31,816 bases of DNA from an uncultured Anaerotignum sp. (GTDB taxonomy: Bacteria; Bacillota; Clostridia; Lachnospirales; Anaerotignaceae): the NCBI GenBank assembly GCA_910578425.1, contig CAJTQX010000013.1:28098-59913 (forward strand), in the 5' to 3' direction. This document shows, piece after piece, positions 24,846 to 31,762 of this stretch. Every line of letters starts with the position of its first letter. The stretch's first letter is position 1. Made by a program: the position numbers and the translations under genes. Under the pieces are notes generated by a model that ran no database searches, was not told where the DNA came from, and was given only the letters and a program-made list of their open reading frames with translations.

Positions 24846-27413
24846 ATGGGATATATGACTGCGGAGGAAAAACAAAGAGCAAGGCAGGTTTTGGAGCAGC
24901 AGAGAAAACGCCACTTCAGCAAAATGGCATCGGAGGCAAGGCAACAGCAGTTTTGGAATAACGAATTTGCACAACTGACACATCAGGACAGAATGACTGC
25001 ACCGGTACAGAATATGCCGACGCAGGGAGGAGAGGAAGTAAATGAGGAGGCCCCTCCTGTTGTTCAGGAAAGCCGGAAGGAGCGCAAAAAAAGAGAAGAA
25101 CTGAGGAAAACGAACGATATGGCAGTGCGGCAGGCACAGCGGCAGGCGGAATTGGAGGCGGATATTTGGGAACATCGTTCCGCTATCGCCGAAGATGGGC
25201 AGGTTGAGGAACTGTATGGGGAAGAATTGCAGCGGAGAAGGGAACCAATCACCGAAGAGGAGGAGCTGCACAGGGAAAAGGAACTGCGGGACGAAAAGCT
25301 GAAAGAGTCAGTCCTGATTGAGAGGACAAAACTTCTGGAGGCGGGCGATGATGCGACAGAGCAGGAAAAGTTGCAGATCCGCTGGGAACAAGAGGACGAA
25401 AGGGCGAAAATCCTTGGGGATTACGCGCGCATGCTGCCCATTGGCTCAAAAGCACGGGCAAAAGCGATGGAAGAAAAGGAAGAACAGGAGATCAGGGCAG
25501 ATAAGCTGCACAAGCAGTTAAAGGTGATGCAGATTGTGGACAGCACCGAACGCGGGCGGGAGGAAAAAACGCTTGCCCGCCATGCCAGATATGATGCGTT
25601 GAAAGCAGTATTTCGTGATGAAAATCCCCTTTCCCATGAGGATTCGACATTGCTGCTCCGGCGGGGAGAGCATGAGAGGGACATTCACCTGGTCAATGTC
25701 GGACGGGCATTTTTCGGCGGCACAAAGCCAATGTATATCTTCGAGGACCGTAACAGCCCAATTGTGGACGAAAACGGTGTGCTGCAGGGCTACGAACAAT
25801 ATCTGTTCAAGGAGGCGGTAAACTGCGTTGGCTTCAATAAGCCGGAGGGCGCGCTTGTGACGGAGGCGGCGTCAAAGCTGCAGGAGAGGATATGCGGGCC
25901 GTATTCCATTCCGGCCTATGCCATAGAGCATGAAGGCAGGATACTGGGTTCGGTACAGAAAAAAATAGAATCAACGCCGATGGAGCCGGATCTTTTTGAA
26001 TGGCAGGCAAACCCGCAGGCGTATCCCCATCTTACGAAGGAAGTTACGGACGAGATACTGCGGGAGCATACGCTGGACTGGCTGCTCTGCAATTTTGACA
26101 CAAAAGGGGAAAATTTCCTAAGACGCAAAGAGGACGGGCATCTCTGCTCCTTTGACAAAGAGGCATCCTTCAGCAAGCTCAAGGATGCAGGCGCGGCGCA
26201 TATGAGCACGGAGTATAAGCCGCATTCCAATGATACGATTTACAATGTGATATTCAGGGAATACGCCGCGGGACGGCAGGCACTTGACCTTTTTACAACA
26301 ATCACGCAGATTGAAACTGTGGAGCAGATATCAGATGATGAGTATATGCAGATGTTTGACAAAATGCTGACGCAGAAATACGGCAGGCCCGGCAGGCTGA
26401 ACTGGCGGCGGCGCAGGGCAGAACGCGCCATACTGGAACGAAAGACGGAGCTGCGGGAGGAATACCGCAGGTTTTTCGAGAAGCTGATAACGCAGCGCAG
26501 AGAGGCACTGGCCGCGGCAAGGCTGCCGGACGATACCGCGGAGCTGATGAATGAGGACGGGAAGTTTGAATTTCCGCAGGAAAAGGTAGAACGGCTGGAA
26601 CGCGAGGCAAGAATGAAGACTGCCAGCAGGAATGCCGCGCTGGAAGCTTCCATACACCATAATACCGGAGAAGGGCTGACAGAGGAAGCCAGACGGCAGA
26701 TTGCGGGCTTTAAGGAAATGGCAGAAGCAGGCTCCAACGCGGAGCTGGAGGCAAGCAGGACCCGGGGTGATGTTTTGGAAATGCAGCTTTCCAATGCGTA
26801 TCAGGGGCTGGGACACAGGAACACGTCTACAGACGTGGGTTTGCTGGACAGAGATGTGCGGGCGCAGCAGGTGTTTAACGGTACGCTGCATTCCTATCAG
26901 GATTATATCTGCGAGAGGATCAGGCAGGGGGAGCATCTCGAAAGGCTTCTGGCAAATTCTACGCAGTATCAGGGAGGGTCAGGCGTGCAGACGATCAATA
27001 CGGGCATTGCGGAAGGCGCGAGCGACCTGCTGTTTATTATTGGCAGTTATCTGCTGGATAAAAAAGGCCTGGATTATATCGAAAGCATGATTGACCAAAT
27101 AAAAGACGCGGACGTTTTTACAAGCGGAATGGCAGACCCGATGAATTATATCATGACAACGCTGCTGACGGGCGAGGGTATCCGTGGCGTAGGCTCCATG
27201 AAGCAGGCAATCGCGGGGATGGGGCTGAGCGACGAAAAGGCGGCACAGGCAGGCGATTTTGCGGCAAAATCCATGAAAAACCTGATGGCACTGCCAGTTA
27301 TGGAACGGTGGACACAGGAACAGAGAGATGCTATGCCGGAAGAAGTGAAGCCGCTGTATGAGCAGTATCAGTTCCTGATACGGGAAATCAGGGAGAAGCT
27401 GGAAAGAAGATAG
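24846..27413 (+). CDS. Predicted CIS effector with kinase-like core and shared C-terminal module
   Basis: 855 residues with AAGGAGGGG upstream. Three parts: residues 1 to about 275, highly charged and probably coiled coil; about 280-460, a likely atypical kinase fold; 593-855, the module shared with the DUF4157 protein. The kinase reading rests on YEQYLFKEAVN with Lys322 as candidate ATP-anchoring lysine, DWLLCNFDTKGENFLRR with Asp418 and Asn423 as a catalytic-loop pair, and LCSFDKEASF with Asp437 as metal ligand. This order resembles PI3/PI4-kinase and HipA-like families rather than HRD protein kinases. Position, composition and shared module suggest an injected effector. The target, lipid or protein, cannot be told. 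The fold is a pattern-based assignment. Confidence 0.8.
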   Translation: MGYMTAEEKQRARQVLEQQRKRHFSKMASEARQQQFWNNEFAQLTHQDRMTAPVQNMPTQGGEEVNEEAPPVVQESRKERKKREELRKTNDMAVRQAQRQAELEADIWEHRSAIAEDGQVEELYGEELQRRREPITEEEELHREKELRDEKLKESVLIERTKLLEAGDDATEQEKLQIRWEQEDERAKILGDYARMLPIGSKARAKAMEEKEEQEIRADKLHKQLKVMQIVDSTERGREEKTLARHARYDALKAVFRDENPLSHEDSTLLLRRGEHERDIHLVNVGRAFFGGTKPMYIFEDRNSPIVDENGVLQGYEQYLFKEAVNCVGFNKPEGALVTEAASKLQERICGPYSIPAYAIEHEGRILGSVQKKIESTPMEPDLFEWQANPQAYPHLTKEVTDEILREHTLDWLLCNFDTKGENFLRRKEDGHLCSFDKEASFSKLKDAGAAHMSTEYKPHSNDTIYNVIFREYAAGRQALDLFTTITQIETVEQISDDEYMQMFDKMLTQKYGRPGRLNWRRRRAERAILERKTELREEYRRFFEKLITQRREALAAARLPDDTAELMNEDGKFEFPQEKVERLEREARMKTASRNAALEASIHHNTGEGLTEEARRQIAGFKEMAEAGSNAELEASRTRGDVLEMQLSNAYQGLGHRNTSTDVGLLDRDVRAQQVFNGTLHSYQDYICERIRQGEHLERLLANSTQYQGGSGVQTINTGIAEGASDLLFIIGSYLLDKKGLDYIESMIDQIKDADVFTSGMADPMNYIMTTLLTGEGIRGVGSMKQAIAGMGLSDEKAAQAGDFAAKSMKNLMALPVMERWTQEQRDAMPEEVKPLYEQYQFLIREIREKLERR
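26622..27410 (+). repeat. Shared C-terminal module, copy 2
   Basis: Codons 593-855 of the kinase-like protein; partner of 20899-21690. Both proteins end at the same point of the module (EIREKL followed by AAR or ERR). Similarity rises from moderate at the start to near identity from about NYIMTT onwards, which fits recombination or a recent partial conversion between the two genes. Confidence 0.9.
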
Positions 27414-27520
27414 GCAGATAAAATCCTGCTGAATGACGAGGAAAGGCTGACAGTTTTCCGAAAAAATTTGTACAATTTTTAATGAGAATATTGTGCCATG
27501 TTTTATGGCCATGATGAGAC

Positions 27521-27554
27521 AAGCGGTGTAGCTGAAAAGCAATGCCGCTTTTTT
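27521..27554 (+). terminator. Rho-independent terminator closing the CIS operon
   Basis: AAGCGGTGTAGCT (27521-27533) pairs with AGCAATGCCGCTT (27538-27550) across a GAAA tetraloop, with G-U pairs and one mismatch in the middle, followed by a run of six T from 27549. It lies about 110 bases after the last CIS gene, facing its direction of transcription. Confidence 0.75.
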
Positions 27555-27559
27555 CATAT

Positions 27560-27718
27560 TTATAAAGAAAATAAACATAAACAGGCAGATGGAAGAAGCA
27601 GGCTGACACTGTGGATAAAATTGCCTTTTCTCAGACGGCTGCGCAGGGTATCCCTGCAAATCCCAAGTTCCCGAGACGCCTCTTTTGGCGAACGACATTT
27701 AAGCTGTTGTCTATCCAT
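27560..27718 (-). pseudogene. Possible helix-turn-helix remnant
   Basis: A minus-strand reading frame from an ATG at 27718 gives 52 residues beginning MDRQQLKCRSPKEASRELGI, which resembles the SPKEAARxLGISRxTL helix-turn-helix start of excisionase or MerR-type regulators; RDTLRSRLRKG follows as a recognition helix. After about 35 residues the similarity ends in a hydrophobic Ser/Leu/Cys tail. No ribosome binding site precedes the ATG. It could be a decayed regulator or chance. Confidence 0.25.
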
Positions 27719-27763
27719 ATGAGAAGGGCGGAAATAAATAAATGAAAAGTAACTCAATTTGGC

Positions 27764-27775
27764 CTTATGCATAAG
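27764..27775. promoter_or_regulatory. 12-bp perfect palindrome, operator candidate
   Basis: CTTATGCATAAG is a perfect palindrome abutting TATAGT at 27777-27782, which could be a -10 element for the collagen-like gene 60 bases downstream. No convincing -35 box is visible at the right distance, so both calls are weak. Confidence 0.3.
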
Positions 27776-27841
27776 ATATAGTAAGCCAAGCATAGAAGAT
27801 GGCGGGGCTGTTTTAGAATTCAGAAAGGGGCGTATTATGTT

Positions 27842-29383
27842 TTGAATGAGTATGGCAAATATGAGAAAGCAAAAGACTGGTCTGAGGAGAACTGTCAGAT
27901 ATTCGCGATGCAGTGCTGCGGGAAGCGGGGCTGCGGGAACCATTGCTGCGATGACTGCTGTATAGATTCAATGGGATATCCGGAAACAGGGTATGAAAAG
28001 GTATACATGTTCGTAGAGGGAACTCCCTATAGTGCCGGAACCAAGGTATTCTACAATGGGGCACTGTATCAGGCAGCGAAGGATAATCCAATGGGAATTC
28101 CGGGAACTTCTCCGGACTTTTTTCTGGCGAATACCGAAAATCCTACAGGATCACTAGGCTCATCGGGAGTGACGGGACCACAGGGCCCAGCCGGAGCAAC
28201 AGGGGCAACAGGAGCAACAGGAGCAACAGGCCCGCAGGGACCAGCCGGAGCAGCAGGGGCGACAGGCCCGCAGGGTCCAACAGGAGTGACAGGTCCAGCC
28301 GGAGCAGCAGGGGCCACAGGTCCGGCCGGAGCAACAGGGGCAACGGGTCCACAGGGTCCAACAGGGGCGACAGGCCCAGCCGGAGTGACAGGAGCGACAG
28401 GTCCGCAGGGTCCAGCAGGAGCAACAGGTCCAGCCGGAGTGACAGGTGCGCAGGGTCCAGCCGGAGCAGCAGGGGCAAGAGGTCCACAAGGTCCAGCCGG
28501 AGCAGCAGGGGCGACAGGTCCGCAAGGTCCAGCCGGAGCACAGGGTCCGGCCGGAGCAACAGGGGCAACGGGTCCACAGGGTCCAACAGGGGCGACAGGT
28601 CCAGCCGGAGTGACAGGTGCGCCAGGTCCGCAGGGTCCAGCCGGAGAAGCAGGGGCAACAGGCCCACAGGGCCCAGCCGGAGCGACAGGGGCAACGGGGG
28701 CAACAGGTCCAGCCGGAGTGACAGGTGCGACAGGTCCGCAGGGTCCAGCCGGAGAAGCAGGGGCAACGGGTCCACAGGGTCCAACAGGAGCGACAGGTCC
28801 AACCGGAGTGACAGGTGCGACAGGTCCGCAAGGTCCAGCCGGAGAAGCAGGGGCAACGGGTCCACAGGGGCCAACAGGGGCGACAGGCCCAGCCGGAGCC
28901 ACAGGTGCAACAGGTCCGCAAGGTCCAGCCGGAGAAGCAGGCCCGCAGGGTCCGGCAGGAGTCGCGAGGCTTACAGATATTTTGTCACTTGCCAGTGAAG
29001 GAGGGGTGCTGCCGAAATCCAATGAGGTTTTTAAATTTAATTATGAACAGGCGAAATTAGGGACAGCAATTTCCTATTCGCCCAGTACAGGTACCATTAC
29101 CTTGGCGGAAAATGGCCTTTATGAAATTCGTTATCATTCCTCATGTGGGATTGCGAACTCTTTCGAGCCGCCTATATCTATAGGGTTATATCTGACTAAT
29201 GGAGGGATTCCGATTCAGGGCACTTTTTCTGCAATTACCATTAAAGACAAAAGTGATACAGCGTTTTTGTCAGGTACTTCAGTTGTGAACGTAACTTCCT
29301 CTCCCACGAATATTGCATTGGTAGCAAACAATGCAGGAGGAGCTTACGGCAGTTCGTCTATAACGATCCAGAAGTTAAACTAA
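27842..29383 (+). CDS. Collagen-like protein with BclA/C1q-type C-terminus
   Basis: 513 residues from a TTG at 27842; AAGGGG at 27824-27829 is rather far from it and better placed for ATG 27837, which reads ATG-TTT-TGA. Residues about 18-43 are Cys-rich (MQCCGKRGCGNHCCDDCC). About 55-97 resemble a chitin-binding type 3/CBM5-12-like domain (PYSAGTKVFYNGALYQAAKD, then GTSPDFF). Residues 109 to about 375 are some 89 uninterrupted Gly-X-Y triplets, mostly GPQGPAG and GATGATG. The last 135 residues form a beta-rich trimerising head of BclA/C1q/TNF type (ITLAENGLYEIRYHSSC). No signal peptide is evident. It may be an exosporium or surface filament; given the locus, a CIS fibre is a second possibility. 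Confidence 0.85.
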   Translation: MNEYGKYEKAKDWSEENCQIFAMQCCGKRGCGNHCCDDCCIDSMGYPETGYEKVYMFVEGTPYSAGTKVFYNGALYQAAKDNPMGIPGTSPDFFLANTENPTGSLGSSGVTGPQGPAGATGATGATGATGPQGPAGAAGATGPQGPTGVTGPAGAAGATGPAGATGATGPQGPTGATGPAGVTGATGPQGPAGATGPAGVTGAQGPAGAAGARGPQGPAGAAGATGPQGPAGAQGPAGATGATGPQGPTGATGPAGVTGAPGPQGPAGEAGATGPQGPAGATGATGATGPAGVTGATGPQGPAGEAGATGPQGPTGATGPTGVTGATGPQGPAGEAGATGPQGPTGATGPAGATGATGPQGPAGEAGPQGPAGVARLTDILSLASEGGVLPKSNEVFKFNYEQAKLGTAISYSPSTGTITLAENGLYEIRYHSSCGIANSFEPPISIGLYLTNGGIPIQGTFSAITIKDKSDTAFLSGTSVVNVTSSPTNIALVANNAGGAYGSSSITIQKLN

Positions 29384-29420
29384 GTAAATGAGCAGAAAAA
29401 AATACAGCAGGATAATCAGG

Positions 29421-29451
29421 AAAAAGGCCGATAGGATACATCGGCCTTTTT
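29421..29451 (+). terminator. Rho-independent terminator after collagen-like gene
   Basis: Perfect 12-bp stem AAAAAGGCCGAT (29421-29432) with ATCGGCCTTTTT (29440-29451) and a seven-base loop. The A-run and T-run arms make it potentially bidirectional. It is 38 bases after the stop codon. Confidence 0.93.
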
Positions 29452-29491
29452 CTGAATCAATCGGACAGAAAAAATATATTGTTGAACCATA

Positions 29492-29532
29492 CCTTCGCCT
29501 GACAAGGGGAGATACCCTTTGTCAGGCGAAGG
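29492..29532. repeat. 41-bp near-perfect inverted repeat
   Basis: CCTTCGCCTGACAAGGG (29492-29508) and CCCTTTGTCAGGCGAAGG (29515-29532) are complementary except for one extra T. It has no T-run, so a second terminator is less likely; it may be a small palindromic repeat or element end. Confidence 0.75.
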
Positions 29533-29810
29533 CAGTTAAGTGCGTAGATAAAAATTCGTAAAAATCCTGTAAGTCAAAATCACAGTTTTATGCAGCGGAA
29601 ATTCGTTTCCGCTCGGCATATGGCGACAGTATGTGGCCATACAGAATCGTAATACGCTTCGATAAAAGATATCCGCCTGAGTTGGCCGCAGAGCGATACA
29701 GTTTTTTCATCAGACTGTGGACGCGCTTGCGGAAGCAGTGGATTATCAGCTTCAGCAGACGAAAAAGCTGTCCGGCCCCATTCTGGGATATTCTGGAAGA
29801 TACTGATAAA

Positions 29811-29899
29811 TTCAGGCAGTGTCGTTACAAGTGTCTGTATATGCTTTTCCGACAAAATTATGCTCGAAAATATGTATACATGACTCATGACGACACTAC
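29811..29899. repeat. 89-bp dispersed repeat with inverted ends, copy 2
   Basis: Same length and orientation as 23813-23901 and about 88 percent identical by eye. Left arm GCAGTGTCGTTA has one change and the right arm reads TGACGACACTAC, so its termini are less perfect than in copy 1. The core CCGACAAAATTATGCTCG is unchanged. It lies upstream of the promoter at 29951. Confidence 0.85.
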
Positions 29900-29950
29900 C
29901 CGGAAAAGCTACAAATTTTTCAGGTAAGGACAAAATCCAATGAAATTCTA

Positions 29951-29978
29951 TTGTTTTTGTGAAAAAAGCCGATATAAT
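29951..29978 (+). promoter_or_regulatory. Sigma-A-type promoter
   Basis: TTGTTT (29951-29956), a 16-base spacer and TATAAT (29973-29978), in an AT-rich stretch some 46 bases before the next start codon. It is the clearest vegetative promoter in the window. Confidence 0.65.
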
Positions 29979-30024
29979 AATAGATAGGAATTGGAAATTT
30001 TCAGCAGATAAGAGGTGAAAGAGT

Positions 30025-30735
30025 ATGATGGGTATTTCAGGAATTACTTTAAACAGCAGTATTTCAAGAATCAATCCATATAGCAATTATGTCCGGAAAT
30101 ATCAGGGGACACAGGACGCAAAAGCAGCACAGCAGGTTTCCCAGCCCGCAGAGGGCGGTATGCAGATTCAGCTTACGGGTACGCCAAAAGCTCCTGTGCA
30201 GCCTGTACGCCCGATCGGTGCGCCTACGCCCCATACGCCGGAAGGTATGGATGCGGCGCAGAAGCTGCGGCAGGGCGCAGATCCGGCGGAGCTGGCAGTT
30301 CGCATGAGGATACAGAGAGATTACCCTGAGGCGGAGCAGCAGGCATTGCTGCCAGGACAGGAAAAGGATCCTGTTGGGGCAGAAGGCGTACAGAAAGCGG
30401 CGCAGGAGGGAGAATGTCAGACCTGCAAGGAACGAAAATATCAGGATGGCTCTGACGATCCGGGCGTGTCCTTCAAAACAGCGGCACATATCGCGCCGGA
30501 GGCTGCCGGTGCGGCTGTACGCGGGCATGAGATGGAGCATGTTGTGAGAGAACAGGCAAAGGCACAGCGGGAAGGACGCCGCGTAATCAACCAGAGTGTT
30601 TCCATACATACGGCAATCTGTCCGGAATGTGGGAAAACATATGTTTCCGGCGGTACAACGCGCACAACGACAGCGGCAGAACCAAAACAGGAACAGCCTG
30701 TACGCAAGGGCGAAAGATTTTCCGCAGTGGCTTGA
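30025..30735 (+). CDS. SprA/CJM1_0395-like putative metalloprotease
   Basis: 236 residues; ATG codons at 30025 and 30028 with AGAGGTGA at 30011-30018. The N-terminal half is Gln/Pro/Ala-rich and probably disordered. The conserved part is at about 130-215: CQTCKERKYQDGSDDPGVSF, HIAPEAAGAAVRGHEMEHVV with an HEMEH zinc-type motif, then SVSIHTAICPECGKTYVSGG with a CPEC pair. This arrangement matches the SprA-related (CJM1_0395-type) family of putative metalloproteases, whose biochemical role is not established. It has its own promoter and terminator, so it is a separate unit from the CIS operon. No signal peptide. Confidence 0.8.
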   Translation: MMGISGITLNSSISRINPYSNYVRKYQGTQDAKAAQQVSQPAEGGMQIQLTGTPKAPVQPVRPIGAPTPHTPEGMDAAQKLRQGADPAELAVRMRIQRDYPEAEQQALLPGQEKDPVGAEGVQKAAQEGECQTCKERKYQDGSDDPGVSFKTAAHIAPEAAGAAVRGHEMEHVVREQAKAQREGRRVINQSVSIHTAICPECGKTYVSGGTTRTTTAAEPKQEQPVRKGERFSAVA

Positions 30736-30758
30736 TTGCGGGACAACAGGCAGAAAAC

Positions 30759-30791
30759 AAACCGGCTGTGAAAAAATTCATAGCCGGTTTT
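30759..30791 (+). terminator. Rho-independent terminator
   Basis: AAACCGGCTGTGAA (30759-30772) pairs with TTCATAGCCGGTTT (30777-30790), one G-U pair, AAAA loop, followed by T and TCC. It lies 23 bases after the HEMEH-protein stop. The rest of the gap to 31031 shows nothing I can support. Confidence 0.8.
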
Positions 30792-31031
30792 CCTTTACAG
30801 AAAGCTGCAACTGCGGGAGTGCAAAGCACAGGGCAGGCGACTCTCAAAGAAGCGTACAGTAGTAAGGCGGCCTGACCTGAGAAAGCATATCGTTTTTTGA
30901 GTGGTTTCTAAAGACAAACGCCAACGGCTGCTGCCTGGGGAAACTTCTTCTAAAATTGAAGCTGTACTGAAAAATTTTTTCTTATGACAACGCCCATTTG
31001 CATTTGAAATGAAAAACAGGAGGAAAATACA

Positions 31032-31538
31032 ATGAGAAAAAGATGGATGAGTTATTTTGCGGCGTTTTTAGTATTTTGTATGACGCTGTTTGGCGGCTGC
31101 GGCACGTCTGCGGAAAACCAACCCGCACAACCACAGCAGGAACAGAGCCAGGGGCAGGCGGAAACAGACGCGTCAGATGTGGATTCGGCAGAGGAAATTG
31201 CCGAGGATGGCAGTTATACCTCGCCTGAGGACGTTGCATTATATTTACATACCTATGAAAAGCTGCCGGGGAATTTTATCACGAAAAAAGACGCGGAAGC
31301 ACTGGGCTGGGACAGCAAAAAGGGCAATCTTTGGGAAGTTGCGGACGGCATGAGCATAGGCGGCGACCGCTTCGGGAACTATGAAGGGCTGCTGCCGGAG
31401 GAGGACGGCCTGACGTACAAGGAATGTGATGTGAATTATGCGGGCGGTTTCCGTGGCGCAGAGCGCGTCATATTCTCCAACCAGGGGGACATTTATTATA
31501 CGGGCGACCACTACGAAAGTTTTGAACAGCTTTATTAA
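31032..31538 (+). CDS. Barnase-family ribonuclease lipoprotein
   Basis: 168 residues, AGGAGG at 31018-31023. An N-terminal signal peptide ends in the lipobox-like FGGC with Cys23 as the lipid-modified residue, then a Gln/Glu/Ser linker to about 60. Residues 62-168 align with barnase to the last residue without gaps of note: VALYLHTYEKLPGNFITK, ALGWDSKKGNL, SIGGDRFGNYEGLLP, YAGGFRGAERV and YYTGDHYESF. All catalytic positions are kept: Lys85, Glu131, Arg141, Arg145 and His160 (barnase Lys27, Glu73, Arg83, Arg87, His102). It should cleave RNA after guanosine outside the membrane. No barstar-like inhibitor gene is visible before the window ends. Confidence 0.93.
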   Translation: MRKRWMSYFAAFLVFCMTLFGGCGTSAENQPAQPQQEQSQGQAETDASDVDSAEEIAEDGSYTSPEDVALYLHTYEKLPGNFITKKDAEALGWDSKKGNLWEVADGMSIGGDRFGNYEGLLPEEDGLTYKECDVNYAGGFRGAERVIFSNQGDIYYTGDHYESFEQLY

Positions 31539-31701
31539 GAACCTGTTCAGCATCTTTTGAAACACCGCCTTCCTCAGCCTTTTACCGCCATACTTTGGTA
31601 ATTTTTCTTGAAATACTACCAGTATTCCTGCGAAAAATTCCCTTTGTCTGGCGACAAAATTCAGACAAATTCGGCATTCCCCAAGATACTGAACAGGTTC
31701 T
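31538..31701. mobile_element. 164-bp MITE-like element
   Basis: Bounded by 19-bp inverted repeats, AGAACCTGTTCAGCATCTT (31538-31556) and AAGATACTGAACAGGTTCT (31683-31701), matching at 18 of 19 positions. It carries no gene of its own. Its left end overlaps the last base of the RNase stop codon. I cannot see an unambiguous target duplication. Confidence 0.7.
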
Positions 31702-31762
31702 AAGGAGAATGGATAAATAGAGGACAGTTCATTTGCCATTGAGAAAAAGCTCCGGAATTTGA

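Larger units (their letters stand above)
27414..27841. other. Intergenic region after the CIS operon
   Basis: This 428-bp stretch holds a hairpin terminator (27521-27554), a possible helix-turn-helix remnant on the minus strand (27560-27718) and a 12-bp palindrome (27764-27775) upstream of the collagen-like gene. It is more AT-rich than the genes before it. I see no other coding capacity and no RNA gene. Confidence 0.6.
29384..30024. other. Gene-poor region with terminator, inverted repeats and promoter
   Basis: The 641-bp stretch contains a strong terminator, a 41-bp inverted repeat, a copy of the 89-bp dispersed repeat and a promoter for the next gene, all listed separately. From about 29533 to 29810 I see only short frames (for example from 29631) lacking ribosome binding sites and family resemblance; this may be decayed coding sequence. 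Confidence 0.6.

Noticed and set aside
28069..29022. Minus-strand Gly/Pro/Val-rich reading frames
   Set aside because: They are the antisense of the Gly-X-Y repeats, kept open by the repetitive sequence.
29631..29927. 98-codon frame across the second 89-bp repeat
   Set aside because: No ribosome binding site, runs through the repeat element and shows no family pattern.
30596..30875. Short overlapping frames after the HEMEH protein
   Set aside because: They overlap the real gene and the terminator hairpin; no ribosome binding site.
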